Part shown: piece by piece, positions 1 through 8,437 of the stretch
Position numbering within the stretch: position 1 is the stretch's first letter
Layout of the letters: each line of letters begins with the position of its first letter
From: Pseudobutyrivibrio ruminis CF1b
GTDB taxonomy: Bacteria > Bacillota > Clostridia > Lachnospirales > Lachnospiraceae
Direction: 5' to 3'
Assembly (NCBI RefSeq): GCF_000424005.1
Contig: NZ_AUJB01000016.1
Coordinates: 109,924 to 173,923, forward strand
DNA length: 64,000 bases
Program-made: the position numbers and the translations under genes
Notes under the pieces: model-generated
The model's database searches: none
The model's input: only the letters and a program-made list of their open reading frames with translations
What the model was told of the DNA's origin: nothing

Positions 1-1
1 T

Positions 2-31
2 GCCAGCAATGTGAAGGACTACATGAAATAA
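2..31 (+). CDS. C-terminal end of an upstream gene (partial)
   Basis: The second forward frame reads Ala-Ser-Asn-Val-Lys-Asp-Tyr-Met-Lys and then a TAA stop. It would be the last nine codons of a gene that begins outside the window and converges on the CYTH gene. Nine codons are too few to identify a product, and the reading could be chance. Confidence 0.3.
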   Translation, partial: ASNVKDYMK

Positions 32-41
32 AGATGAGGTG

Positions 42-473
42 TCAGATCATATTAGAATTATGATATTCTCTATTATCTGTCACATCTTCCCCAAACCAAT
101 CAGGGGCAACGAAATTCTGGGCTTCTTCAATGGATGGAAATTCTACTTCCGCCATGATGAGGCCCTTTTTATGTCCTTCAAAAACATCCAGCTCTATAGT
201 ATATGGATCAAATGGAATGAGATAGCGACGTTTAGTAATAGCGTGGCCATCAATCTTTTCTCTAAGGTGCTCATAGGCTTCCTTTGTAAGCTCAGCCTCG
301 ATTTCTTCACGAGCCATAAGTCCACTACCCTTATAGGTAAGAATATATTTGTCATTCTTTTTTCTTATGCGGACAACAGGATGAGTGCAGAGGTAGCCCT
401 GCTCGATATCAACATAATTATATTTAGATAAATCTGGTAATTCTTTTATTAAGAATTTGCGTTCAATTTCCAT
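42..473 (-). CDS. CYTH domain protein (triphosphate tunnel metalloenzyme family)
   Basis: A 143-residue protein starting Met-Glu-Ile-Glu-Arg-Lys-Phe-Leu, the ExExK-type opening of the CYTH fold (class IV adenylate cyclases, thiamine triphosphatases, inorganic triphosphatases). Further charged strands (RIRKK, EEIEAELT, KRRYLIP, ELDVFEGHKKGLIMAEVEF) line the tunnel in this family and bind triphosphate and divalent metal. The open frame runs 75 codons further upstream, but an AAAGGAGCG site sits just before this ATG, so I chose it. Small stand-alone bacterial CYTH proteins usually hydrolyse tripolyphosphate or nucleoside triphosphates; the substrate cannot be read from sequence. It is transcribed away from efp. 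Confidence 0.85.
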   Translation of the reverse strand: MEIERKFLIKELPDLSKYNYVDIEQGYLCTHPVVRIRKKNDKYILTYKGSGLMAREEIEAELTKEAYEHLREKIDGHAITKRRYLIPFDPYTIELDVFEGHKKGLIMAEVEFPSIEEAQNFVAPDWFGEDVTDNREYHNSNMI

Positions 474-527
474 AGTTTTTTCGCTCCTTTTACACATAGT
501 AACATAGGTGTGAAATATATAAATGTC

Positions 528-556
528 TTGAAATTCTTGCGCTTCTGAGGTAAAAT
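528..556 (+). promoter_or_regulatory. Promoter of efp
   Basis: TTGAAA at 528-533 and TAAAAT at 551-556 are separated by 17 bases, a good housekeeping-sigma promoter. It predicts a transcript start near 563 and an 80-base leader. The leader contains an 8-bp perfect hairpin (602-609 with 618-625) that lacks a U-run and so is not a terminator. Confidence 0.6.
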
Positions 557-645
557 ACTGTATACGAGTGTGGCCTAGGGCCAATTGAATTAGTATTAAA
601 TGTGCGAAAGGATGTTGTTTCGCACCTGTTAAGGAGGATTTTATA

Positions 646-1203
646 ATGATTACAGCCGGTGATTTTAGAAACGGTATGACTATCGAGATGGATAACAAGG
701 TTTACCAGGTTATCGAGTTCCAGCACGTAAAGCCAGGTAAGGGCGCAGCTTTCGTTCGTACAAAGCTTAAGGATATCAAGGGTGGCGGTGTTACAGAGAC
801 ATCTTTCCGTCCTACAGAGAAGTTCCCAGCTGCACGTATCGATCGTAAGGATATGCAGTACCTTTATAATGATGGTGAGCTTTACAACTTCATGGATGTT
901 GAGACATATGATCAGGTTGCTCTTACAGCAGATCAGATCGGTGATGCTCTTAAGTTCGTTAAGGAAAACGAGATCGTTAAGATGCTTTCACACAATGGTT
1001 CAATCTTCTCAGTTGAGCCACCTATGTTCGTAGAGCTTCAGATTACAGATACAGAGCCAGGTTTCAAGGGCGACACAGCTACAGGTGCTACAAAGCCAGC
1101 TACTGTTGAGACAGGCGCACTTGTTTACGTTCCACTTTTCGTTGAGAACGGCGAGACAATCAAGATCGACACAAGAACAGGTGAGTATCTTTCACGTGTT
1201 TAA
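646..1203 (+). CDS. efp: Elongation factor P
   Basis: A 185-residue protein of the usual EF-P length, with the N-terminal KOW-like domain ([42 protein letters not shown]) and two OB-fold domains. EF-P binds beside the P-site tRNA and relieves ribosomes stalled on consecutive prolines. The modification loop, GKGAA, carries Lys32 at the tip. It has an AGGAGG site 7 bases before the ATG and its own promoter. Two secreted proteins later in the window have very long proline-rich stretches that would plausibly depend on this factor; that link is inference. Confidence 0.97.
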   Translation: MITAGDFRNGMTIEMDNKVYQVIEFQHVKPGKGAAFVRTKLKDIKGGGVTETSFRPTEKFPAARIDRKDMQYLYNDGELYNFMDVETYDQVALTADQIGDALKFVKENEIVKMLSHNGSIFSVEPPMFVELQITDTEPGFKGDTATGATKPATVETGALVYVPLFVENGETIKIDTRTGEYLSRV

Positions 1204-1233
1204 TATTGAGACAGTTATTTAGTTAGGATTATT

Positions 1234-1437
1234 ATGGATTACAGAGAATTTCCGCTTTCACAGCTTTTACAAAACAGAAAAATATTTGCTGTATTTGATG
1301 AAGAATTCCAAAAAGGTACATGGCTTGATGCCACAGCACTTCTTGGAAGTGACAGCACTATAAATCAGTTATATCGTGACGGTACAGTGCCTCGCGAGAC
1401 ACTTGATACAATTGTTGAGAGACTCTCTGGAAAATAA
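1234..1437 (+). CDS. Small conserved-looking protein of unknown function
   Basis: A 67-residue, mostly helical, soluble protein without signal peptide or membrane segment. It begins MDYREFPLSQLLQNRKIF and ends in a sequence that could form a small helix-turn-helix (INQLYRDGTVPRETLDTIVERL). I do not recognise a family. It lies 30 bases after efp and before a strong terminator, so it is probably cotranscribed with efp. The ribosome site is weak (TTAGGATT). Codon use resembles its neighbours, which supports it being real. Confidence 0.65.
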   Translation: MDYREFPLSQLLQNRKIFAVFDEEFQKGTWLDATALLGSDSTINQLYRDGTVPRETLDTIVERLSGK

Positions 1438-1452
1438 ATAATTGAATCTTTT

Positions 1453-1482
1453 AAGAACCTTGGTTTTCCAAGGTTCTTTTTT
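1453..1482 (+). terminator. Rho-independent terminator after the efp unit
   Basis: An AAGAACCTTGG arm, a TTTT loop and a perfectly complementary arm run into a T tract. Confidence 0.9.
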
Positions 1483-1530
1483 ATACACGAATTTGCTATT
1501 ATATAGATAAGTTCAGAAGGAGGGTTAATC

Positions 1531-2679
1531 ATGCATATTTCAGATTCTATTAAGTACATAGGATGTAATGACAAGACAATTGATTTGTTCGAGGGTCAAT
1601 ATCCAGTTCCAAACGGAGTATCTTATAATTCATATTTGATATTAGACGAAAAAGTAGCTGTTATGGATACAGCAGATCCAAGAGTCACAGATGAGTGGCT
1701 TGGAAATCTTGAGAGAGAGCTTGCAGGTCGCAAGCCAGATTATCTTGTAGTATCACATATGGAGCCAGATCACGCTGGTTCTATTAAGGTATTCCTTGAG
1801 AAGTATCCTGAGACAACAGTAGTAGGAAATGCAAAGACATTTACTATGATGGGACAGTTTATGGATGCAGCTCTCTTTGAGAATAGAAAGCATGTAGTAG
1901 CTGAAGGTGACACACTTTCACTTGGTAGCCATGAGCTTACATTCGTTTTTGCACCTATGGTTCACTGGCCAGAGGTTATGGTTGAGTACGAGTCTAGCGA
2001 GAAGATTCTTTTCTCTGCTGACGGCTTTGGAAAGTTTGGCGCCCTTGACTGTGATGAGCCATGGGATGATGAGGCTCGTAGATATTATCTTAACATTGTT
2101 GGTAAGTATGGTGTTCAGGTACAGGCATTGTTGAAAAAGGCAGCAGGTCTTGATATTGCAAAGATTTGCCCACTTCACGGCCCTGTTCTTACAGAGAATC
2201 TTGGTCACTATATTGATCTTTATGACAAGTGGAGCAGCTATAAGCCAGAGGAAGAGGGCGTGCTTATCGTAAGCGCATCTATCCATGGAAATACAAAGAA
2301 AGCCGCTCTCAAACTTCAGGAGAAGCTTGAGGCAGCAGGTAAGAAGACTATGTTTATCGATGTGACTCGTGACAGCATGTCAGAGGCAGTTGCCAGAGCA
2401 TTCTATTACGATAAGATGGTATGCTGTGGATGTACTTATGACGGTGGATTATTCCCGCCTATGCAGGACTTCTTACATCACCTTACAGCAAAGGCTTACC
2501 AGAATCGTAAGGTTGGCTTCGTAGAGAACGGAACATGGGCACCTCAGGCGGCACGTTGCATGAAGACCATCCTCGAGTCATCTAAGGGATTAGAATTCAT
2601 CGAGCCAGTCGTATCAATCAAATCTACATTAAACGACGTATCAGAAGCTCAGATGGATGAGTTAGTAAAGAATTTATAA
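1531..2679 (+). CDS. Flavodiiron protein (A-type flavoprotein, O2 or NO reductase)
   Basis: A 382-residue protein with the two-domain layout of flavodiiron proteins. Residues 1-240 are a metallo-beta-lactamase-like domain with the diiron ligands in place: His76-x-Glu78-x-Asp80-His81 in SHMEPDH, His145 in MVHWPE, Asp164 in SADGFG and His216 in CPLHGP. From about residue 243 there is a flavodoxin-like FMN domain (VLIVSASIHGNTKKAA). In strict anaerobes these soluble enzymes reduce oxygen to water or nitric oxide to nitrous oxide, using electrons from rubredoxin or NADH oxidoreductases. Which gas is preferred is not visible here. No fused rubredoxin is present. A GAAGGAGGG site precedes the ATG. 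It converges with the AraC gene. Confidence 0.93.
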   Translation: MHISDSIKYIGCNDKTIDLFEGQYPVPNGVSYNSYLILDEKVAVMDTADPRVTDEWLGNLERELAGRKPDYLVVSHMEPDHAGSIKVFLEKYPETTVVGNAKTFTMMGQFMDAALFENRKHVVAEGDTLSLGSHELTFVFAPMVHWPEVMVEYESSEKILFSADGFGKFGALDCDEPWDDEARRYYLNIVGKYGVQVQALLKKAAGLDIAKICPLHGPVLTENLGHYIDLYDKWSSYKPEEEGVLIVSASIHGNTKKAALKLQEKLEAAGKKTMFIDVTRDSMSEAVARAFYYDKMVCCGCTYDGGLFPPMQDFLHHLTAKAYQNRKVGFVENGTWAPQAARCMKTILESSKGLEFIEPVVSIKSTLNDVSEAQMDELVKNL

Positions 2680-2690
2680 ATAGCTTGTAG

Positions 2691-3524
2691 CTATACTTCT
2701 ACACCATGTGATTTTCGGTATTCACTGGGTGCTACGCTCTTGAAGCGCTTAAAAGCCTTCGAGAACGTAAATGCATCCGAGTATCCTACACGTAATGCTA
2801 TGCTACTGACACTTTCTGTACTTTCCAGAAGGAGCTCAGTAGCTTTTTTCATGCGATAAGAGCTGAGGTATTCCTGCGGAGTGTATCCGGTGGCATGCTT
2901 GAAAAGTCTTGATAAATAACTGCGATTAAGGCCGCAGGCCGCAGCAATTTCCTCCACACTGATAGGCTCCGAATATTTAAGTCGAATAAAATTGATTGCG
3001 CTTTTTACATATGCCAGGCGAGGATCCACATCATTAAAGATTCTGTTTTTAGAAAGAGAAATGATGGTGTCAAAGAACTCGTAAACCTTGGCATAGCAAT
3101 AGCATTCCCTGTCGCTGTGGTCATAGATATCTCCGAGAATATCCAGGATAATACCAGAGTCAGATTTTGGAATATATATAGGATTCTCTTCTGAAATTCC
3201 AGCACTGTTAAACAGTTCCATGGTTCGTGGACCGTCCACATGAATCCAGGTATACTCCCATGGATCTTCTGCGTCGGCCTCATAGTAGGCTTTGCATTTG
3301 GCTGGAATAAGGAACCCCTGGCCACTTTCTATATCATATCTTTTATCATCTAAAATGAGATATCCCTTGCCAGAAATTACATAATGAAAAATGGTGCGGG
3401 TGCGCACAATTGGGCCATAGCTGTAGTTTGGAACACACTTGTAACGTCCCACTTCGAAAAGATAAAAATCGTTGGATTTTGTACAGTCAATGAATTTGAC
3501 TTTGTCTACGCCGGTAACTTCCAT
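2691..3524 (-). CDS. AraC-family regulator of the alpha-galactoside genes
   Basis: A 277-residue protein with an N-terminal cupin-type effector domain (about 30-150, including ISGKGYLILDDKRYDIESGQ) and a C-terminal pair of helix-turn-helices (about 175-272; VEEIAAACGLNRSYLSRLFKHATGYTPQEYL and SVSSIALRVGYSDAFTFSKAFKRF). This is the MsmR/RafR type that activates oligosaccharide genes when sugar binds the cupin. AGGAG lies before the ATG. It is divergent from the GH36 gene, and the 153-base gap holds a 17-bp interrupted palindrome that recurs before the downstream ABC transporter, so it probably controls both. Activation rather than repression is inferred from the poor -35 boxes there. Confidence 0.9.
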   Translation of the reverse strand: MEVTGVDKVKFIDCTKSNDFYLFEVGRYKCVPNYSYGPIVRTRTIFHYVISGKGYLILDDKRYDIESGQGFLIPAKCKAYYEADAEDPWEYTWIHVDGPRTMELFNSAGISEENPIYIPKSDSGIILDILGDIYDHSDRECYCYAKVYEFFDTIISLSKNRIFNDVDPRLAYVKSAINFIRLKYSEPISVEEIAAACGLNRSYLSRLFKHATGYTPQEYLSSYRMKKATELLLESTESVSSIALRVGYSDAFTFSKAFKRFKSVAPSEYRKSHGVEV

Positions 3525-3568
3525 TTTATTATTCTCCTAAATGCCGCTAGCCGCGGTGCATATCATAT

Positions 3569-3585
3569 ATGTCACATTATGACAT
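3569..3585 (+). promoter_or_regulatory. Probable AraC operator before the GH36 gene
   Basis: An interrupted palindrome, ATGTCA then CATTA then TGACAT, followed by TAAT. A near-identical copy lies at 5951-5967 before the sugar-binding protein gene. In both places the operator starts exactly 60 bases upstream of the putative -10 box (3629-3634 TATAAT here). The position and the weak -35 suit an upstream activator site. Confidence 0.6.
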
Positions 3586-3628
3586 TAATCTGGTCAACAA
3601 AAACATCCCCAAAAACGCCTATGAATAC

Positions 3629-3634
3629 TATAAT
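3629..3634 (+). promoter_or_regulatory. Putative -10 box of the GH36 promoter
   Basis: A perfect TATAAT. The -35 position 17 bases upstream has no resemblance to TTGACA, as expected for an activator-dependent promoter. Confidence 0.5.
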
Positions 3635-3677
3635 TCATTTTATCGTAAGGAAAAATTAGTTTCAATGGGAGGCACAT

Positions 3678-5882
3678 ATGGCTATCAAAATTTTTGAAAA
3701 AGAGAAGCAGTTTCATTTATACAATTCAAAGGTTAGCTATGTAATCGGTGAATGCCGTGATGGTGAAATCGGTCAGCTTTATTTTGGAAAAAGAATAAAT
3801 GAAAATCAGATTATATATGGATATCAGACATTGGCAGGAAGACCACTTTGCTGTCCAGTAACAGATGATGAGAATTACACAAAGGAGCTTGCAAGCCTTG
3901 AATATCCAGCTTTTGGTAATGGTGATTTCAGAGGACCAGCATATGAAATCAGACAGGCAAATGGCTCTAGAGTAACCAATCTTGTTTATGATAGATATGA
4001 AATATATCAGGGCAAGAAACCAATTCCTGGTCTTCCAGCCAGCTACGTAAATACGGATTCAGAAGCGACAACCCTTGAGATTGTTTGCAAGGATGAATTG
4101 ATAAATGTAGAGGTAACTCTCTATTACACAATCTATGAAAACTACAATATCATTACTCGTCATTCAAGTTTTAGAAATCTTGGCTCTGAGGAAGTAAAGC
4201 TTACAAAGGCATATAGTGTTTGCTTAGATTTGCCTGATTATGAGTATGACTGGATGCAGTTTGAGGGAGCGTGGGGAAGAGAGCGTTATCCACATGTTCG
4301 CTCAGTAGAAAAGGGCATTATTTCCATCGAAAGCATGCGTGGACATTCAAGTGCCAACTTCAACCCATTTGTAATTTTGAAGCGTAAAAATACAGATGAA
4401 TTTCAGGGCGAAGCAATCGGTGTAAATCTTGTCTACAGCGGTAACTTTAGAGCGGCAGCAGAGGTGGATAACTTTGGTAAACTTCGCTTCACAATGGGTA
4501 TAAATCCAAACTGGTTTGTATGGCCTCTTAATTCAGGGGAAGTGTTTGATACACCTGAGGTTATCATTTCATATACCAAGGAGGGTCTTAATGATTTAAG
4601 CCAGAACATTCATAAATTTATGAACAACAACCTAGTTCGTTCACCATACAAGAACAAGCCAAGACCAATTCTTCTCAACAACTGGGAAGCCACAGAGATG
4701 GAATTTGATGAGGAGAAGATTCTTAATATTGCTAAGAAGGGACAGGAAGCAGGCGTAGAGCTTTTTGTACTTGATGATGGATGGTTTGGCAAGCGTGATG
4801 ATGATTATGCAGGACTTGGAGATTGGTTCGTAAATACGAATAAGCTTCCAGATGGAATTACAGGACTTGCTAAAAAAGTAAACGAGCTTGGTCTTGATTT
4901 TGGTCTTTGGATTGAGCCAGAAATGGTAAATCCAGATTCTGATTTATATCGTGCACATCCTGATTGGGTACTTGCTGCACCAGAACGCAGAAGAACTCTT
5001 GGTCGTCACCAGATGGTACTTGATTATTCAAAGCCAGAGGTTGTAGATAACATTTATCATCAGCTTTACGACGTTATTTCAAAGGCAAATATTAGCTATA
5101 TCAAGTGGGATATGAACCGCTCAATTACAGAGTGCTTTAGCCAAGGAATAGAGCCTGAAAAGCAAGGCATGGTTTATCACAAATATATCCTTGGAGTATA
5201 CTCACTTTACGAGAGACTCATTAAGGATTTCCCACATATCTTGTTTGAGTCATGCGCAAGCGGCGGTGGAAGATTTGATGCAGGACTATTATATTACGCT
5301 CCACAGGCATGGACATCAGATGATACAGATGGACATGAGCGTGTGAAGATTCAGTACGGTACAAGCTACGGTTATCCAATTGCATCTATGGGTGCTCACG
5401 TTTCTAAATCACCTAACAACCAGACTGGACGTATCATGCACGTAGATGACAGAGCAAATATTGCATGCTTCGGAACCTTTGGCTACGAGCTGGATCTTAA
5501 CGATGTGGATGAGGAAGAATTCGAAGCAGTTAAGCGCCAAATTGTATTTATGAAGGAATACAGAGGACTTTTCCAGTACGGAACACTTTACAGATTGCAG
5601 TCTCCATTTGAGAAGAATATTGCAAGCTGGATGGTTGTTTCAGATGATAAGAAGAAGGCGGTCGTAGTTATGTACAAGACCCACAAGACTCCAAACATCG
5701 GAATGGAGACAATTAAACTTCAGGGTCTCGACGAAAACCTTATTTACAATATTAATAACAAGGAAAAATTATACGGAGATTTCCTTATGGAACGTGGACT
5801 TGGCACAATGGGTGCTGACGAACCATGGTATCATGCCGACAAGGATTTCACATCTCGTATGTTTATACTTGAAGCAGAGTAA
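3678..5882 (+). CDS. Alpha-galactosidase, glycoside hydrolase family 36
   Basis: A 734-residue cytoplasmic enzyme, the usual length for tetrameric GH36 alpha-galactosidases (AgaA/RafA type). It removes terminal alpha-1,6-galactose from melibiose, raffinose and stachyose with retention of configuration. The N-terminal beta-supersandwich (1-330) precedes a (beta/alpha)8 barrel with LDDGWFGKRDDD, the nucleophile Asp478 in KWDMNR, the CASGGGRFD segment and the acid/base Asp548 in TSDDTDG. No signal peptide, so the substrate must be imported, consistent with the ABC transporter genes immediately downstream. Start chosen at the ATG preceded by GGGAGG. Divergent AraC regulator and a strong terminator frame it as a single-gene transcript. 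Confidence 0.96.
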   Translation: MAIKIFEKEKQFHLYNSKVSYVIGECRDGEIGQLYFGKRINENQIIYGYQTLAGRPLCCPVTDDENYTKELASLEYPAFGNGDFRGPAYEIRQANGSRVTNLVYDRYEIYQGKKPIPGLPASYVNTDSEATTLEIVCKDELINVEVTLYYTIYENYNIITRHSSFRNLGSEEVKLTKAYSVCLDLPDYEYDWMQFEGAWGRERYPHVRSVEKGIISIESMRGHSSANFNPFVILKRKNTDEFQGEAIGVNLVYSGNFRAAAEVDNFGKLRFTMGINPNWFVWPLNSGEVFDTPEVIISYTKEGLNDLSQNIHKFMNNNLVRSPYKNKPRPILLNNWEATEMEFDEEKILNIAKKGQEAGVELFVLDDGWFGKRDDDYAGLGDWFVNTNKLPDGITGLAKKVNELGLDFGLWIEPEMVNPDSDLYRAHPDWVLAAPERRRTLGRHQMVLDYSKPEVVDNIYHQLYDVISKANISYIKWDMNRSITECFSQGIEPEKQGMVYHKYILGVYSLYERLIKDFPHILFESCASGGGRFDAGLLYYAPQAWTSDDTDGHERVKIQYGTSYGYPIASMGAHVSKSPNNQTGRIMHVDDRANIACFGTFGYELDLNDVDEEEFEAVKRQIVFMKEYRGLFQYGTLYRLQSPFEKNIASWMVVSDDKKKAVVVMYKTHKTPNIGMETIKLQGLDENLIYNINNKEKLYGDFLMERGLGTMGADEPWYHADKDFTSRMFILEAE

Positions 5883-5886
5883 GCTT

Positions 5887-5930
5887 AGAAAGCAGGTTTT
5901 GCATATTGCAAAATCTGCTTTCTTTATTTT
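5887..5930 (+). terminator. Terminator after the GH36 gene
   Basis: Two 17-base arms with one mismatched position (AGAAAGCAG at the outer end, TTTTGCA at the inner end), loop TAT, then TTATTTT. Confidence 0.9.
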
Positions 5931-5950
5931 GGAAATAGTATTGTCGAAAT

Positions 5951-6016
5951 ATGTCACATTTAGACATTTAATAGTGTGATTATTCCATGCTAATAAGGGG
6001 ACAGATTAGCTAAGAT
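5951..6016 (+). promoter_or_regulatory. Operator and promoter of the sugar ABC transporter operon
   Basis: ATGTCACATTTAGACAT at 5951-5967 repeats the operator found before the GH36 gene, again followed by TTAAT. A TAAGAT -10 candidate at 6011-6016 starts 60 bases downstream of the operator start, the same geometry as upstream of GH36. No good -35 is present. A small hairpin (6025-6029 with 6036-6040) follows in the leader. Confidence 0.55.
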
Positions 6017-6076
6017 GGGTATATGTTCGAAGGAACGAACAATGAAGAAAAAAGGAAAATATGGGAGGTATGTATT

Positions 6077-7402
6077 ATGATGGCTAAAAGATTAGCTGCA
6101 ATGGTTCTTAGCGCATTCATGGCAGTGTCTATGGTTGCGTGTGGTGGTGCTGGTGGTGATACATCCGGCGCAGGAGATTCTGCAGGTGGGGAAGCTACAG
6201 AGGCTCCAGAGGCAATGAAGGGCAGTGTTGAAGGCGAACTTACAGTTTCTATATGGGACGAAAATCAGAGACCTGGTCTTCAGAAAATCATTGACGAGTG
6301 GTCAGCTCAGTCTGGGGTAAAGGCTACTATTCAGGTAGTTGGCTGGGATGATTATTGGACACTTCTTGAGGCTGGTGCTTCAGGTGGAGAGCTTCCAGAC
6401 GTATTCTGGATGCACTCAAATCAGGCACAGAAGTACATGGAAAATGACATGCTCATGGATTTAACAGATAAGATCGCAGCGAGCGACAAGATTGACATGG
6501 GCAATTACTATGAGGGTATTGTTGATCTTTATAAGTCAAATGGAAAGCAGTATGCAGTTCCAAAGGATATCGATACAATCGCTCTCTGGTATAACAAGAC
6601 TATCTTTGATGAGATGGGCGTAGCTTATCCAGATGACACATGGACATGGGATGATTTTGCAGATGCAGCAGCTAAGCTCACAAATGATGATCACTGGGGA
6701 TATGCAATTGCTCCATCAAACAATCAGGATTCATTCTACAACGCAGTATATTCTATGGGCGGAGAAATCATCAGTGAAGACAAGAAGTCTTCTGGTTATG
6801 ATAAGCCAGAGACACAGAAGGCTATTCAGCTTTTCGTAGATATGGTTCAGGATGGTTCTTGCCCAGATCTTAATACAATTTCTGAGTCAGGTGCAGATGT
6901 ACTCTTTGAGTCAGGTAAGGTTGCAATGGTTACACAGGGCTCTTGGATGGTAGCTGCCTTCAAGGACAACGAGTATACAGCAGAGAACTGTGATGTAGCT
7001 GTTCTTCCAAAGGATGCAAAGACAGGTAAGAGAGTTTCTATCTACAATGGTCTTGGATGGGCTGCTTCAGCTAACACAAAGAATCCAGATGCTGCATGGT
7101 CACTTATCGAGTGGTTCGGTTCTAAGGAGATGCAGGAAAAGCAGGCTGAGCTTGGTGTAACAATGTCAGCTTACGAGGGCTGCTCTGATCTTTGGGTAAA
7201 CTGCACAGATAAGTTTGATCTTAATGGTCATATGAAGATGCTTGATGCTGACCTTGTATTTAGACCATATTCTAAGTACACAACAACATGGGAAGATATG
7301 CAGACAGAGAAGCTCAAGGAAGCTTGGACTGGCGATAAGGATGTTAAGACAGTTTGCCAGGAAATCTGCGATAGCATGAATCAGACTCTTAGTGAGGAGT
7401 AA
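6077..7402 (+). CDS. Sugar ABC transporter substrate-binding lipoprotein
   Basis: A 441-residue family 1 extracellular solute-binding protein. The N-terminus is a lipoprotein signal (MMAKRLAAMVLSAFMAVSMVAC) whose lipobox Cys is followed by a Gly/Ser/Glu-rich tether. The mature part has the MalE-like fold, with SVWDE-type opening strand (LTVSIWDENQRPGLQKIIDEW) and aromatic residues suited to sugar stacking (DDYW, WTWDDF, GSWM). I moved the start from an earlier in-frame ATG to the tandem ATG at 6077, eight bases after GGGAGG. Context with a GH36 enzyme and AraC regulator points to raffinose-family oligosaccharides or melibiose. It sits externally, anchored by lipid, delivering sugar to the two permeases. 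Confidence 0.94.
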   Translation: MMAKRLAAMVLSAFMAVSMVACGGAGGDTSGAGDSAGGEATEAPEAMKGSVEGELTVSIWDENQRPGLQKIIDEWSAQSGVKATIQVVGWDDYWTLLEAGASGGELPDVFWMHSNQAQKYMENDMLMDLTDKIAASDKIDMGNYYEGIVDLYKSNGKQYAVPKDIDTIALWYNKTIFDEMGVAYPDDTWTWDDFADAAAKLTNDDHWGYAIAPSNNQDSFYNAVYSMGGEIISEDKKSSGYDKPETQKAIQLFVDMVQDGSCPDLNTISESGADVLFESGKVAMVTQGSWMVAAFKDNEYTAENCDVAVLPKDAKTGKRVSIYNGLGWAASANTKNPDAAWSLIEWFGSKEMQEKQAELGVTMSAYEGCSDLWVNCTDKFDLNGHMKMLDADLVFRPYSKYTTTWEDMQTEKLKEAWTGDKDVKTVCQEICDSMNQTLSEE

Positions 7403-7446
7403 TTCTTTTTCTTCTTTTTCATAGGTATAAAAAATATTGGGGATGA

Positions 7447-7472
7447 GGGCGCAGTGCTTTTGGGCTGTGCCC
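7447..7472 (+). other. Intercistronic stem-loop after the binding-protein gene
   Basis: GGGCGCAG pairs with CTGTGCCC (one G-U) around a ten-base loop, with only a short T stretch after it. Such hairpins commonly protect binding-protein mRNA and reduce read-through into permease genes, which would give excess binding protein. Confidence 0.5.
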
Positions 7473-7503
7473 TTTAACCGTTTTTAGTTAGGAGATTAGT
7501 GTT

Positions 7504-8397
7504 ATGAATAAAAAGGGAAAAACAACTCATAGAGAACGAAGCGAGTTCATTTGGGGCTGGCTGTTTATTTTGCCAACAATGGTTGGTTTGATTGTTCTCA
7601 ATATCATTCCAATCTTTCAAACGATTTATCAGAGCTTTTTTAAGACAGGTGATTTTGGAAGAGGAAATATTTTTGTAGGCTTTGCTAATTATCAAAAGGT
7701 TTTTGCAGATAAAGAGGTTTGGCAGGCACTTTTTAACACCTTAAAATACGCAGTTGTGGAGGTGCCACTTTCAATTATTATTGCGTTGGTTTTAGCAGTA
7801 TTTTTAAATGGGAAAATAAAAGGTAAAAGTACCTTTAGAACTATATTCTTCCTTCCAATGGTTGCAGCACCAGCTGCTATAGCTATGGTTTGGAAATGGC
7901 TTTATAATTCAGAATTTGGTTTGTTGAATCATATTTTTCCAGGTAAAACAAACTGGATTTCAAATCCGAAAATCGCAATTTATTCGATTGCTGTAATCGG
8001 TATATGGTCGATTATTGGATACAATATGGTTTTGTTTTTGGCAGGTCTTCAGGAGGTGCCAAAGGATTATTATGAGGCAGCTGCAATTGATGGAGCTACC
8101 GGTGTGCAGCAGTTTTTTAGCATCACAATACCTTTGGTTTCACCAACTATTTTCTTTGTAATGGTTACACGAATCATTGCTGCTATGCAGGTATTTGATG
8201 TTATCTACATGGTTATTGATAACAACAACCCAGCTCTTTTCAAGACCCAGTCACTGGTTTGCTTATTCTATAAGTATTCATTCCAGCAGAGCAATAAGGG
8301 CTATGGAGCTACAGTTGTAGTTGTACTTTTGGTTGTAATTATGATTTTCACAGTCCTTCAGATGATAGGACAGAAGAAGTGGGTACACTATACGTAA
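7504..8397 (+). CDS. Sugar ABC transporter permease, MalF/MsmF type
   Basis: A 297-residue integral membrane protein with six predicted helices (first FIWGWLFILPTMVGLIVLNII). The conserved cytoplasmic EAA loop is YYEAAAIDGATGVQQFFSITIPLVSP, which contacts the ATPase. GGAG is 9 bases before the ATG. It forms a heterodimeric channel with the next gene product. No ATPase gene is present in this operon; in Firmicutes such CUT1 transporters often share a distant MsmK-type ATPase. Confidence 0.94.
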   Translation: MNKKGKTTHRERSEFIWGWLFILPTMVGLIVLNIIPIFQTIYQSFFKTGDFGRGNIFVGFANYQKVFADKEVWQALFNTLKYAVVEVPLSIIIALVLAVFLNGKIKGKSTFRTIFFLPMVAAPAAIAMVWKWLYNSEFGLLNHIFPGKTNWISNPKIAIYSIAVIGIWSIIGYNMVLFLAGLQEVPKDYYEAAAIDGATGVQQFFSITIPLVSPTIFFVMVTRIIAAMQVFDVIYMVIDNNNPALFKTQSLVCLFYKYSFQQSNKGYGATVVVVLLVVIMIFTVLQMIGQKKWVHYT

Positions 8398-8437
8398 TAA
8401 GGAGGGAATCTTCTTACATAGAAGGGATAGGAAAGCT

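Noticed and set aside
474..698. Upstream extension of the CYTH gene, which would overlap the efp start
   Set aside because: A strong ribosome site sits before the ATG at 473, and the extension would cover the efp promoter and leader.
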